Shown in pieces: positions 35,739 through 44,960 of a stretch of DNA of 64,000 bases. The notes below the pieces were generated by a model that was not told the DNA's origin, made no database searches, and saw nothing but the letters and a program-made list of their open reading frames with translations. A program made the position numbers and the translations under genes. This stretch comes from Scandinavium manionii (GTDB lineage Bacteria; Pseudomonadota; Gammaproteobacteria; Enterobacterales; Enterobacteriaceae), in the NCBI RefSeq assembly GCF_024764775.1, contig NZ_JALIGC010000039.1, positions 372,001 to 436,000 on the forward strand, read 5' to 3'. Within the stretch, counting starts at the first letter, position 1. The number at the start of each line of letters is the position of its first letter.

Positions 35739-35828
35739 TAGTCCTCGCCCACTCGCTGCCAGAATAGCCACCTTGCTCAACACAGGGGGTGACTGTGAGT
35801 TGCTGCCAATTTCAACAGGACGGTGGTT

Positions 35829-36854
35829 ATGATCACCATTCGTGATGTGGCCCGCCATGCGGGTGTTTCCGTCGCGACCATTTCCCGCGTGCTGAATAAC
35901 AGCCCGCTTGTCAGTCCTGAAACCCGGGAAATCGTAATGAAAGCCGTCTCGGCGCTGGGGTATCGGCCCAACGCCAACGCGCAGGCGTTAGCGACCCAGG
36001 TCAGCGACACCATCGGCGTGGTGGTGATGGACGTGTCGGATGCGTTTTTCGGGGCACTGGTAAAGGCCGTCGATACCGTTGCTCAGCAGTTTCAGAAAAA
36101 CGTGCTGATCGGCAACAGCTATCACGAAGCGGAAAAGGAACGTAACGCCATTGAGGTGCTGATCCGCCAGCGCTGCAATGCGTTAATTGTGCATTCTAAA
36201 GCATTGAGCGACGCAGAAATCAGCGAGTTCCTCGAGCACATCCCCGGCATGGTGATGATTAACCGCATTGTGCCTGGCTATGAACATCGCTGCGTTGGGC
36301 TGGATAACGTCAGCGGCGCAATGATGGCGACCAGGATGCTGCTTAATCAAGGGCATACCCGCGTGGGTTATCTGGCCTCCAGTCATGGTATTGAAGATAA
36401 CCAAATGCGTCAGGAAGGCTGGCTGCGCGCGATGAGCGAGCAGGGCATTGTTGCGCCGGAATCCTGGATTGGCACCGGCTCACCGGATTTGCAGGGTGGC
36501 GAAGCGGCGATGGTCGAGCTGTTGGGACGCAATCAGGGCCTGACGGCGGTGTTTGCCTACAACGACAACATGGCGGCCGGGGCGCTGACGACGCTGAAGG
36601 ATAACGGTATTGCGGTGCCGCAGCATCTGTCGCTCATTGGTTTTGACGATATTCCGATTGCCCGTTACACCGATCCGCAGCTGACGACGGTGCGATACCC
36701 GATTGTGTCGATGGCAAAACTGGCGACGGAACTGGCATTAATGGGCGCGGCGGGGAAGCTGGATCCTTTGGCAACTCACTGTTTTATGCCGACCTTAGTG
36801 CGTCGTCATTCGGTGGCATTGAAGCAATCTGTGGGGTCGATCACTAACTTATAA
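35829..36854 (+). CDS. galS: GalS, galactose isorepressor
   Basis: LacI-family repressor of mgl, gal and itself, with galactose as inducer. The ATG at 35829 (MITIRDVARHAG) matches E. coli; a GTG two codons earlier is possible. It has 341 aa: HTH residues 1-22 (VSVATISRVLNNS), hinge NANAQALATQ, then a periplasmic-binding-protein-like effector domain. Its operators sit in its own promoter and in front of mglB. Confidence 0.96.
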   Translation: MITIRDVARHAGVSVATISRVLNNSPLVSPETREIVMKAVSALGYRPNANAQALATQVSDTIGVVVMDVSDAFFGALVKAVDTVAQQFQKNVLIGNSYHEAEKERNAIEVLIRQRCNALIVHSKALSDAEISEFLEHIPGMVMINRIVPGYEHRCVGLDNVSGAMMATRMLLNQGHTRVGYLASSHGIEDNQMRQEGWLRAMSEQGIVAPESWIGTGSPDLQGGEAAMVELLGRNQGLTAVFAYNDNMAAGALTTLKDNGIAVPQHLSLIGFDDIPIARYTDPQLTTVRYPIVSMAKLATELALMGAAGKLDPLATHCFMPTLVRRHSVALKQSVGSITNL

Positions 36855-36864
36855 AGTGCCGTGA

Positions 36865-36878
36865 TGTAACCGCTTTCA
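36865..36878. promoter_or_regulatory. GalR/GalS operator of mglBAC
   Basis: TGTAACCGCTTTCA fits TGNAANCGNTTNCA at every fixed base. It lies immediately upstream of the CRP site, the arrangement known from the E. coli mgl promoter. Confidence 0.9.
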
Positions 36879-36881
36879 ATT

Positions 36882-36897
36882 TGTGAGTAAATTCACA
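36882..36897. promoter_or_regulatory. CRP site of mglBAC
   Basis: TGTGA-GTAAAT-TCACA is a perfect consensus. Its centre is about 41.5 bp upstream of the start implied by the -10 at 36919-36924, a class II activation position. Confidence 0.93.
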
Positions 36898-36918
36898 GTA
36901 TCTTAACATTTGCCTGTC

Positions 36919-36924
36919 TATGAT
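36919..36924 (+). promoter_or_regulatory. -10 element of mglBAC
   Basis: TATGAT with no good -35, as expected for a CRP-dependent class II promoter. Transcription near 36931 gives a leader of about 207 bases before mglB. Confidence 0.7.
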
Positions 36925-37137
36925 GTCAGCGTTTGTAAGGCTGAAACACTATGTAACGGTGATTAATCACTTTTAGTAGTGCAATAAAGCGATAAGCAAT
37001 CAATTAAACGCACGTTGGAGCGTTACCGAACACGGAAGAGGATTTTTGGATTAATTTTACTTCGGCGGTCAGTAACAATTCATTAACGTTGTGCCTGCCG
37101 ACATAAGCTACCCTGCATAAAAATAACCGGAGATACC

Positions 37138-38136
37138 ATGAATAAGAAGGTGTTAACCCTGTCCGCTGTGATGTCTTGCATGTTGTTCGGTGCCGCTGCT
37201 CATGCAGCTGATACCCGTATCGGCGTAACCATCTACAAATATGACGATAACTTCATGTCTGTGGTGCGCAAAGCAATTGAGAAAGACGGCAAAGCAGCGC
37301 CAGACGTTCAGCTGCTGATGAACGACTCGCAAAACGACCAGTCAAAACAGAACGACCAGATCGACGTACTGCTGGCGAAAGGCGTGAAAGCGCTGGCCAT
37401 CAACCTCGTTGACCCGGCTGCGGCAGGCACCGTAATCGAAAAAGCACGTGGTCAGAACGTGCCGGTGGTGTTCTTCAATAAAGAGCCGTCCCGCAAAGCG
37501 CTGGACAGCTATGACAAAGCCTTCTACGTCGGTACTGACTCTAAAGAGTCTGGTGTGATCCAGGGCGATCTGATTGCTAAACACTGGGCGGCTAACCCAA
37601 ATTGGGACCTGAATAAAGATGGTCAGGTTCAGTTCGTGCTGCTGAAAGGCGAACCGGGTCACCCGGATGCTGAAGCGCGTACCACCTACGTTATCAAAGA
37701 GCTGAACGCGAAGGGCCTGAAAACCCAGCAGCTGCAGTTGGATACCGCAATGTGGGATACCGCTCAGGCGAAAGACAAAATGGACGCATGGCTGTCCGGC
37801 CCTAACGCTAACAAAATCGAAGTGGTTATCGCCAACAACGATGCGATGGCAATGGGCGCAGTTGAAGCTCTGAAAGCACACAACAAATCCAGCATTCCTG
37901 TGTTTGGTGTGGATGCGCTGCCAGAAGCCCTGGCGCTGGTGAAATCCGGTGCAATGGCCGGTACTGTGCTGAACGATGCAAACAACCAGGCGAAAGCAAC
38001 CTTCGATCTGGCGAAAAACCTGGCTGATGGCAAAGAAGCCGCTGCGGGTACCAACTGGAAAATCGAGAACAAAGTGGTTCGCGTTCCTTACGTTGGCGTC
38101 GATAAAGACAACCTGGCTCAGTTCATCGGTAAGTAA
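37138..38136 (+). CDS. mglB: MglB, D-galactose/glucose-binding periplasmic protein
   Basis: Binding protein of the high-affinity methyl-galactoside importer and ligand carrier for chemotaxis through Trg. It has 332 aa, as in E. coli; signal peptide residues 1-23 (cut after AHA). Two-lobed periplasmic-binding fold; the calcium-binding loop DLNKDGQVQ is near residue 157. It starts the mglBAC operon and is followed by a strong hairpin that probably sets its higher expression relative to mglA. Confidence 0.98.
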   Translation: MNKKVLTLSAVMSCMLFGAAAHAADTRIGVTIYKYDDNFMSVVRKAIEKDGKAAPDVQLLMNDSQNDQSKQNDQIDVLLAKGVKALAINLVDPAAAGTVIEKARGQNVPVVFFNKEPSRKALDSYDKAFYVGTDSKESGVIQGDLIAKHWAANPNWDLNKDGQVQFVLLKGEPGHPDAEARTTYVIKELNAKGLKTQQLQLDTAMWDTAQAKDKMDAWLSGPNANKIEVVIANNDAMAMGAVEALKAHNKSSIPVFGVDALPEALALVKSGAMAGTVLNDANNQAKATFDLAKNLADGKEAAAGTNWKIENKVVRVPYVGVDKDNLAQFIGK

Positions 38137-38156
38137 TTTTATTTCAGTGTATATCT

Positions 38157-38180
38157 CCCGTGCTGGATAGTCAGCACGGG
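38157..38180 (+). other. Intercistronic hairpin between mglB and mglA
   Basis: CCCGTGCTG and CAGCACGGG form a 9-bp stem 20 bp after mglB, followed by a short A/T run. It likely protects the mglB message or partly terminates, giving more binding protein than ATPase. Confidence 0.7.
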
Positions 38181-38207
38181 AAAATATTAGCGCAGCCAGG
38201 GTTAACT

Positions 38208-39728
38208 ATGGTCAGCAATAAAACAGAATCGTCAGGTGAAATCTTGTTGGAAATGAGCAATATCAACAAGTCATTTCCTGGCGTCAAAGCGCTCGATAAT
38301 GTTAATTTAAAAGTCCGCCCTCATTCCATTCATGCATTAATGGGAGAGAACGGTGCTGGCAAATCGACATTATTAAAATGTTTGTTTGGGATCTACCAAA
38401 AAGATTCCGGTAGTATTATTTTTCAGGGAAAAGAGATTGACTTCCATTCCGCGAAAGAAGCACTTGAAAACGGTGTTTCGATGGTGCACCAGGAATTGAA
38501 TCTGGTTCTCCAGCGCTCGGTGACGGATAATATGTGGTTGGGACGCTATCCGACCAAGGGTGTATTTGTCGACCAGGACAAAATGTACCGTGATACCAAA
38601 GCGATATTCGATGAGCTGGATATTGATATTGATCCTAACGCTCGCGTGGGAACATTATCCGTATCGCAAATGCAGATGATCGAAATTGCTAAAGCGTTTT
38701 CGTATGACGCCAAAATTGTCATTATGGATGAGCCGACGTCTTCCTTAACGGAAAAAGAAGTCAATCATCTGTTTAAGATTATCCGTAAACTGAAAGAGCG
38801 TGGCTGCGGTATTGTTTACATCTCGCATAAAATGGAAGAAATTTTCCAGCTATGCGATGAAATCACCATCCTGCGTGACGGACAGTGGATTACCACTCAG
38901 CCGCTGGAAGGGCTGGATATGGACAAGATCATCTCGATGATGGTGGGCCGTTCACTGAACCAGCGCTTCCCGGATAAATACAACACGCCGGGTGAAACGA
39001 TCCTTGAGGTACGTAACCTCACCTCGCTACGCCAGCCGTCAATTCGTGACGTTTCCTTTGATCTGCGTAAAGGGGAAATCCTCGGTATCGCGGGTCTGGT
39101 GGGGGCGAAGCGTACCGACATCGTGGAAACGCTGTTTGGTATCCGCGAAAAGTCAGGTGGCACAATAACCCTGCACGGTAAGAAAATTAATAACCATAGC
39201 GCGAACGAAGCCATTAACCACGGTTTCGCGCTGGTGACGGAAGAGCGTCGTTCGACAGGGATTTACGCATACCTGGATATCGGTTTTAACTCACTGATTT
39301 CGAATATCAAAAATTACCGCGGCAAAGTGGGCCTGCTGGATAACTCCCGCATGAAGAGCGACACCCAATGGGTAATCGACTCCATGCGTGTAAAAACCCC
39401 TGGGCACCGGACGCAAATCGGTTCGCTTTCCGGTGGTAACCAGCAGAAAGTCATTATTGGACGCTGGTTATTAACGCAGCCGGAAATTTTAATGCTGGAT
39501 GAACCAACGCGCGGAATTGACGTTGGCGCTAAGTTTGAAATTTATCAGCTGATTGCGGAGCTTGCGAAAAAAGAGAAAGGGATAATTATTATCTCTTCTG
39601 AAATGCCTGAGCTGCTGGGTATTACTGACCGTATTCTGGTAATGAGTAATGGTATGGTTGCCGGCATTGTTGACACTAAAACGACTACGCAGAACGAAAT
39701 ATTACGTCTTGCGTCTTTGCACCTTTAA
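38208..39728 (+). CDS. mglA: MglA, galactose ABC transporter ATPase
   Basis: Double-domain ATPase of the Mgl importer. The ATG at 38208 gives 506 aa as in E. coli; the frame opens 16 codons earlier inside the hairpin region. The first ABC domain has Walker A GENGAGKST (about 45-53), LSVSQMQ in place of the usual signature, and Walker B IVIMDEPTSSL. The second has the degenerate GLVGAKRTD P-loop, LSGGNQQK and LMLDEPTRGID. This pattern is usual for sugar-type fused ATPases. Confidence 0.97.
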   Translation: MVSNKTESSGEILLEMSNINKSFPGVKALDNVNLKVRPHSIHALMGENGAGKSTLLKCLFGIYQKDSGSIIFQGKEIDFHSAKEALENGVSMVHQELNLVLQRSVTDNMWLGRYPTKGVFVDQDKMYRDTKAIFDELDIDIDPNARVGTLSVSQMQMIEIAKAFSYDAKIVIMDEPTSSLTEKEVNHLFKIIRKLKERGCGIVYISHKMEEIFQLCDEITILRDGQWITTQPLEGLDMDKIISMMVGRSLNQRFPDKYNTPGETILEVRNLTSLRQPSIRDVSFDLRKGEILGIAGLVGAKRTDIVETLFGIREKSGGTITLHGKKINNHSANEAINHGFALVTEERRSTGIYAYLDIGFNSLISNIKNYRGKVGLLDNSRMKSDTQWVIDSMRVKTPGHRTQIGSLSGGNQQKVIIGRWLLTQPEILMLDEPTRGIDVGAKFEIYQLIAELAKKEKGIIIISSEMPELLGITDRILVMSNGMVAGIVDTKTTTQNEILRLASLHL

Positions 39729-39743
39729 GATCAGGGGCTCCTC

Positions 39744-40754
39744 ATGAGTGCGTTAAATAAAAAAAGTTTTCTCACTTATCTGAAAGAAGGCGGCATTTAC
39801 GTTGTTCTTTTGGTATTACTGGCCATCATTATTTTCCAGGACCCCACGTTCTTAAGTCTGCTGAACTTAAGTAACATTCTGACTCAGTCATCTGTCCGTA
39901 TTATTATCGCCCTCGGCGTCGCCGGGCTGATTGTGACCCAGGGTACAGACCTTTCTGCCGGTCGTCAGGTGGGCCTGGCGGCGGTTATCGCGGCCACGCT
40001 GTTGCAGTCCGTCGATAACGCTAACAAGGTGTTCCCGGATTTGGCGACGCTGCCAATTCCAGTGGTGCTGCTGATTGTCTGCGCCATCGGCGCGGTGATT
40101 GGCCTGGTGAACGGGATTATCATCGCTTACCTGAACGTGACGCCGTTTATCACCACGTTGGGTACGATGATCATCGTGTACGGGATTAACTCCCTGTACT
40201 ACGACTTCGTTGGCGCGTCGCCGGTGTCGGGCTTTGACTCGCACTTCTCGACGTTTACCCAAGGATTTATTGCGCTCGGGACATTCCGTCTCTCGTACAT
40301 CACCTTCTACGCGTTAATTGCGACGCTGTTTGTCTGGGTGCTGTGGAACAAAACCCGCTTTGGTAAAAACATTTTCGCCATCGGCGGTAACCCGGATGCA
40401 GCACGCGTATCCGGCGTTAACGTTGCCCTGAACCTGCTGATGATTTACGCGCTGTCTGGTGTGTTCTACGCCTTCGGCGGGATGCTGGAAGCGGGCCGTA
40501 TCGGCTCGGCAACCAACAACCTCGGCTTCATGTATGAGCTGGATGCGATTGCCGCCTGCGTGGTCGGCGGGGTGTCATTCAGCGGCGGCGTCGGCACGGT
40601 TATCGGCGTAGTGACCGGTGTCATCATCTTTACCGTCATCAACTACGGTTTGACCTATATCGGCGTTAACCCGTACTGGCAATATATTATCAAGGGCGGC
40701 ATCATCATCTTCGCTGTGGCCCTTGATTCACTGAAGTATGCCCGTAAGAAGTAA
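39744..40754 (+). CDS. mglC: MglC, galactose ABC transporter permease
   Basis: Inner-membrane permease of MglBAC, 336 aa, as in E. coli. About ten helices of the RbsC/BPD-transp-2 family; motifs GTDLSAGRQVGLAAV and VVGGVSFSGGVGTVIG. It starts 15 bp after mglA and ends at a strong terminator. The genes preT, preA and yeiS, next in K-12, are absent; a diguanylate cyclase gene follows. Confidence 0.97.
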   Translation: MSALNKKSFLTYLKEGGIYVVLLVLLAIIIFQDPTFLSLLNLSNILTQSSVRIIIALGVAGLIVTQGTDLSAGRQVGLAAVIAATLLQSVDNANKVFPDLATLPIPVVLLIVCAIGAVIGLVNGIIIAYLNVTPFITTLGTMIIVYGINSLYYDFVGASPVSGFDSHFSTFTQGFIALGTFRLSYITFYALIATLFVWVLWNKTRFGKNIFAIGGNPDAARVSGVNVALNLLMIYALSGVFYAFGGMLEAGRIGSATNNLGFMYELDAIAACVVGGVSFSGGVGTVIGVVTGVIIFTVINYGLTYIGVNPYWQYIIKGGIIIFAVALDSLKYARKK

Positions 40755-40774
40755 TCTTTCGTGTAGCAGCGATA

Positions 40775-40806
40775 AAAACCCGCCGTGAGAACGGCGGGTT
40801 TTTTCG
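40775..40806 (+). terminator. Terminator of mglBAC
   Basis: AACCCGCCGT and ACGGCGGGTT pair around GAGA and are followed by six T's. It lies 20 bp after mglC. Confidence 0.95.
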
Positions 40807-41009
40807 TTTATCATCAGAGGGATAAGTGTCTGTATAAATTTAAACAAATTATTACTCCGGTTGTTATTTCACCTTTGGCAGAATTTGTCCTCAAATGCCT
40901 TTTCTGATTGTGGCTTTCCGCACGGGAATATCCCGCCTTAAGCAACCGTATTTCCTGCCGTTAACAAGAAAACTGCCACATCTGCCGTGATATCAACATT
41001 GAGTAATTC

Positions 41010-42377
41010 ATGAACTATAGCGAAAAAATTGTACAAGAATGGATGGAGTTTTCCGGCGTTCTTCCCGAACCCGCATTGGTGACGTTAACTGCGATCGCGG
41101 AAGAAAAAGCGGGCACATTGGCCGATGCGTTTTACGACATCATGCTCACCGATCCGCATGCCAGCGCATACATCAGTTCTGACGTCGTGCAGTCCCGTCT
41201 TCGCAACTCAATGAAAAAGTGGATTATCAACGCGCTGACTCTGAAAGGGGAAGAACTGCTCGGGTTTGCCGCCCATCAGTATGAGATTGGCAATATCCAC
41301 TCACGCGTGGGCATTCCGGCAAGCCTGGTGCTGAAAGGTATGCGTATCATTACTCAGGAAATGCTGACCTATATTCAGTCGCTGGCATTAGAGCCGCAAA
41401 CCAGCGTGCTGATGCAGAAATATGTATCGGTCTCGATTCAGATTGCCAGCGAGCTGATGACCTATGCCTATGAAAACTATCAGCTCAACGAAGCGAAGAA
41501 CGAAGAGTCCTACCGCATCTCCAACCTGATTGATAATCCTGAACTCGAAAAAGGCAAACAGCAGGCGGCGCTGTTTAACTGGGAAAACGGGCTGATGTAC
41601 GCGCTGGTATCACGCACCAGTAATATCCAGTCTTATCTGCTGAACGACTCGGAGTTTGGCCTGTGGTTTCGTCACAAATGCGGCCAGCATTTTGGCAATA
41701 AGCCGGAAATTTCTAAGATTGGGATGCTGATTGAAGAGATTGACGGCATGCTGCAAAAAACCGCCAATACCGAAGGCAGCGCGCTGGAGTATATTCAGTC
41801 GTTATTAAGCGATATTCGCGCGAAAACGATGATCATCAATAACTTATTCACATCACTGTTTGAAGATGCCACGCGTCTGGAAAATGGCAAAGATGCGTTA
41901 ACCAAACTGCTCAACCGTCGCTTTATGTCCACCATTCTCAAGCATGAAGTAAAGCTGGTGATGGAGAATGGGCGCAATTTATCGGTGGTGATGCTGGATA
42001 TCGATCACTTCAAGAAAATCAACGATACCTGGGGCCACTCTGCGGGCGACGAAGTATTGCGTCATCTGGCGACGATCCTGAGCGATAATACCCGCGCCAG
42101 CGACTACGTGTTCCGCTACGGCGGGGAAGAGTTCATGATTGTGTATCTGGAATACAGCAAACAGCAGACGCTCAATTTTGTTGAGTCTATTCGCGAGAAG
42201 ATTTTCAATTCGCCGTGCGAGATGCCTGACGGCTATAAGCTGCAACTGAGCGCCTCGTTTGGCGTCAGTCACTATCGCGGCCACCCGGATTACCAAAAAC
42301 TGGTGGATGAAGCGGACAAAGCGCTGTACGAAGCGAAAAACACCGGCCGTAACAAGGTTGTGGAGTTTAAAGCCTGA
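41010..42377 (+). CDS. Globin-coupled diguanylate cyclase (DosC-like)
   Basis: 455-aa sensor enzyme. The N-terminal globin-coupled sensor domain (about 1-150) keeps the proximal haem His97 (NIHSRVGIP, DosC His98) and Tyr42 (FYDIM, DosC Tyr43). A middle linker domain follows. A GGDEF domain lies from about residue 295, with the active-site GGEEF near 371 and the inhibitory RxxD (RASD) five residues before it. So it should make c-di-GMP in response to O2 or another haem ligand. DosC in E. coli pairs with DosP; no dosP lies here. The gene stands alone between mglC and sanA, where K-12 carries preTA/yeiS. Confidence 0.88.
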   Translation: MNYSEKIVQEWMEFSGVLPEPALVTLTAIAEEKAGTLADAFYDIMLTDPHASAYISSDVVQSRLRNSMKKWIINALTLKGEELLGFAAHQYEIGNIHSRVGIPASLVLKGMRIITQEMLTYIQSLALEPQTSVLMQKYVSVSIQIASELMTYAYENYQLNEAKNEESYRISNLIDNPELEKGKQQAALFNWENGLMYALVSRTSNIQSYLLNDSEFGLWFRHKCGQHFGNKPEISKIGMLIEEIDGMLQKTANTEGSALEYIQSLLSDIRAKTMIINNLFTSLFEDATRLENGKDALTKLLNRRFMSTILKHEVKLVMENGRNLSVVMLDIDHFKKINDTWGHSAGDEVLRHLATILSDNTRASDYVFRYGGEEFMIVYLEYSKQQTLNFVESIREKIFNSPCEMPDGYKLQLSASFGVSHYRGHPDYQKLVDEADKALYEAKNTGRNKVVEFKA

Positions 42378-42393
42378 CCTGCCTGTACCTGCC

Positions 42394-42409
42394 CGCCGGT
42401 GCGCCGGCG
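42394..42409. terminator. Convergent hairpin after the diguanylate cyclase gene
   Basis: CGCCGG and CCGGCG around TGCG, between two convergent genes. The stem is short and the T tract poor, so a weak bidirectional terminator at most. Confidence 0.4.
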
Positions 42410-42417
42410 GTCATCAT

Positions 42418-43131
42418 TTATTTTCCTGCCTGCAATTCCAGAAGCTGATCCGGCGTCACCGCCGGGTAGCCCTGCGCATCCTCCGGCACTTCATGCTGCG
42501 CCGGGATCGGCACCAGCGGCCCCAGGAAACGCGGTTCGCGCTTGAACAAATAGAGATCGGCTAACGCGCCAAAACGGGCGCCAAATTCGCGCACCCGCAC
42601 GCTCCACATATTTTTCGGCGACGGCACGGCATAGCACTGCGCCTGAATCCCCATATGCAGGGCGATAAACAGCGCGCGCTCACAGTGGAAACGCTGGGTG
42701 ATGATGATGAAGTCGTTGGTGTCGAACACTTTGCGGGTGCGGACGATGGAGTCCAGCGTGCGGAAGCCTGCGTAATCAAGCACGATATCCGCTGGATCGA
42801 CACCTGCTGCAATCAAATCTTTGCGCATCGTCCGTGGTTCGTTGTAGCTCTGCAACGCATTGTCGCCGCTCAGCAGCAGGTAATTCACCTTGCCGCTGTT
42901 GTAGGCGTTCAGCGCGCCCTGAATGCGGTAGCGGTAATACTGATTGATAACCCCGGTGCGGTAATACTTGGCGGTGCCCAGCACCACGCCGACCTGGCGG
43001 TAGGGCAGGTCCTGTAGTTCATCGTAGATGTAAGGGGCGGTTTTCCAGCTCATCCAGCGGTCGAGACCCAGTGCGGTCAACAGCAGCAGGCCTGACAGGA
43101 CTAACAGGCTGTATAACGCGCGCTTTAACAT
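42418..43131 (-). CDS. sanA: SanA, DUF218 envelope barrier protein
   Basis: Inner-membrane-anchored periplasmic protein needed for envelope barrier function; E. coli mutants become vancomycin-sensitive at high temperature. It has 237 aa (E. coli 239). One N-terminal helix (about 5-24), then a DUF218 domain with VVLGTAKY, LLLSGDNA and ITQRFHCERALFIA. Monocistronic in this arrangement. Confidence 0.95.
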   Translation of the reverse strand: MLKRALYSLLVLSGLLLLTALGLDRWMSWKTAPYIYDELQDLPYRQVGVVLGTAKYYRTGVINQYYRYRIQGALNAYNSGKVNYLLLSGDNALQSYNEPRTMRKDLIAAGVDPADIVLDYAGFRTLDSIVRTRKVFDTNDFIIITQRFHCERALFIALHMGIQAQCYAVPSPKNMWSVRVREFGARFGALADLYLFKREPRFLGPLVPIPAQHEVPEDAQGYPAVTPDQLLELQAGK

Positions 43132-43223
43132 GGACTTGGCTCAATGGTGGAAGAAGATTTACTCAGGCTACTGTACCCGCGGGGCAATCGCAAGAAACAG
43201 TAGTTTAATTGGGGGGATTTTCA

Positions 43224-43250
43224 ACAGAGCGGGCAAAACGCCCGCTCTGT
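43224..43250 (-). terminator. Terminator-like hairpin after cdd
   Basis: A perfect 11-bp stem (ACAGAGCGGGC with GCCCGCTCTGT) around five bases, 5 bp after the cdd stop on the minus strand. The following U tract is weak. Confidence 0.65.
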
Positions 43251-43254
43251 GGTA

Positions 43255-44139
43255 TCAGGCCAGTAGTGTGCGGTCGATATTCTGACAGCCCAGCGCTTTA
43301 AGAGTCGCGACGGTAGCATCCCACTGAATCAACGGCGCATCGGCGCGTTCGGCCAGCATTGCGCGCTGAATGTCCGGATAATCGTAACCGTTCAGGCTCA
43401 GCAGGTTCAATGCGCCCTGTAACGGCGGCAGCGTCGGGTTGAATGCGGCGTTCTCGGCGTAGCTGCCAGAGAAAATCGTACCGTCGTGCAGCTCTAGCGC
43501 TACGCCGGACGGGGACTTGCTGTACGGCGCATGACAATGGTTGGCAGCCTGGATCGCGGCCTGGGTCAGCGCATCGCCATCCAGCGGATAACCGTGGTCC
43601 TGCGCATCCATCAGCAGGGTTTTGATATCCAAATCTTTCGGGCCAAACGCGTCCGGGAGATAGTCTTTCAGGGTGTGCGGTTCGCGTCCTGGTAGATTGA
43701 TTTGCAGCTCCAGCCCGCTATTCAGTTCGTTCATGAACTGACGGCAATGACCGCATGGTGTGTAGTTCACAGTAATGGCTTTCAGCGCTTTTTCACCACG
43801 CAGCCAGGCGTGGCTGATGGCGCTTTGTTCCGCATGAACGGTTTGCTGCATGGTGGCGCCAAGAAATTCCATATTGCCGCCGAAATACCAGGTGCCGCTC
43901 ACGCCGCGGGCGATAGCGCCAACGTTGAAGTGGGAAAGGTCAGCCCGGGCGCAGGCCGCCGCCAGCGGCAGAAGTGCGAAAGCCAGCGCGTCTTCGTCCA
44001 GTCCCGTCGCGGATATCAGGCCAGAGACCTGCTCAGCGCTCAGCATGGCAGGGAAATGCACATCAGCGAGCACCGGAGCGAGGGCTGACTGCAGTTCCGC
44101 ACTGAGTTGCGGGAAAGCAGATTGAAAACGTGGATGCAT
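43255..44139 (-). CDS. cdd: Cdd, cytidine deaminase
   Basis: Deaminates cytidine and deoxycytidine to uridine and deoxyuridine, salvage pathway. It has 294 aa, the two-domain dimeric enteric form. Active site in the N-terminal domain: HAEQSAISH (zinc His and catalytic Glu) and TPCGHCRQ (two zinc Cys). The C-terminal domain is the degenerate repeat. In E. coli it is controlled by CytR and CRP; two CRP-like sites lie upstream. Confidence 0.97.
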   Translation of the reverse strand: MHPRFQSAFPQLSAELQSALAPVLADVHFPAMLSAEQVSGLISATGLDEDALAFALLPLAAACARADLSHFNVGAIARGVSGTWYFGGNMEFLGATMQQTVHAEQSAISHAWLRGEKALKAITVNYTPCGHCRQFMNELNSGLELQINLPGREPHTLKDYLPDAFGPKDLDIKTLLMDAQDHGYPLDGDALTQAAIQAANHCHAPYSKSPSGVALELHDGTIFSGSYAENAAFNPTLPPLQGALNLLSLNGYDYPDIQRAMLAERADAPLIQWDATVATLKALGCQNIDRTLLA

Positions 44140-44198
44140 GGCAATTGCCTCATTACAGGTTAAGGGATGACAGTGTACGGACCTGTTAACGGCTAATG

Positions 44199-44266
44199 TG
44201 TGACTTGGATCTTATTTTTTATGCAACTAATGAAAATTGAATGAAAGTTGTGTGATGTATCGCATT
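44199..44266. promoter_or_regulatory. Two CRP-like sites upstream of cdd
   Basis: TGTGA-CTTGGA-TCTTA (44199-44214) and TGTGA-TGTATC-GCATT (44251-44266). Each has one perfect and one weak half. Their centres are 52 bp apart, close to the tandem spacing of the CytR/CRP-controlled E. coli cdd promoter. Confidence 0.6.
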
Positions 44267-44960
44267 AACCGACCACGGCTAAAATCACCGGAAACAGGAA
44301 TGGGGCAATCAGTGAGGTCATTATTCCGCAAATCACCAACGCCAGCGAACTGAACGCACCTTCCTGATAATCAAGCTCAGCACAACGTGAGGTCCCCAAG
44401 GCGTGTGAAGCGGTACCCATCGCCAGGCCACGGGCTGCTTTGGTGTTGATACGCATAAGATTTAACAATGTATGCCCAAATACCGCCCCGAGAATACCGA
44501 CAAAAATGACGCATACCGCGCTAATGGCGGGGATCCCGCCGATACTACCACTGACCGCCATTGCAATCGGCGTGGTGACAGATTTGGGTAGTACTGACGC
44601 GGCGATTTGCGGTGTGGCGCCCATCAGCAACGCGACCGAGGTCCCGGTTATCATCGCCACAACACTGCCAATAAAGCAGATGGTAATAATGGATTTCCAG
44701 CGAGCACGTATCTGATGCAGCTGTTCATACAGCGGGAACGCCAATGCGACAACAGCAGGTTGCAACAGGTCGTTGAGTACTTTACTGCCCTGGAAATAGT
44801 GGTCATATGGCGTACCAGTGAGCAGCAGAACCGGGATAATCACCACCATCGCGACCAGCAGTGGATTCAGAAGTGGGATTTTAAAACGCGCGGCGAGTCT
44901 GCGAGCGGAAAAATACACAATGAGCGTTAACGGTAAAGACCACCAGATGTAATGCATCAT
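44265..44960 (-). CDS. yohK: YohK, LrgB-family membrane protein
   Basis: LrgB/CidB-type integral membrane protein, 231 aa. Partner of YohJ (LrgA type). Homologous LrgAB pairs in Gram-positives affect murein hydrolase export or transport pyruvate; YohJK has been proposed to move small organic acids. Conserved block IPAISAVCVIFVGILGAVFGH and the GTASHALGTSR motif are contained in it. It overlaps yohJ by four bases. Confidence 0.93.
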   Translation of the reverse strand: MMHYIWWSLPLTLIVYFSARRLAARFKIPLLNPLLVAMVVIIPVLLLTGTPYDHYFQGSKVLNDLLQPAVVALAFPLYEQLHQIRARWKSIITICFIGSVVAMITGTSVALLMGATPQIAASVLPKSVTTPIAMAVSGSIGGIPAISAVCVIFVGILGAVFGHTLLNLMRINTKAARGLAMGTASHALGTSRCAELDYQEGAFSSLALVICGIMTSLIAPFLFPVILAVVG

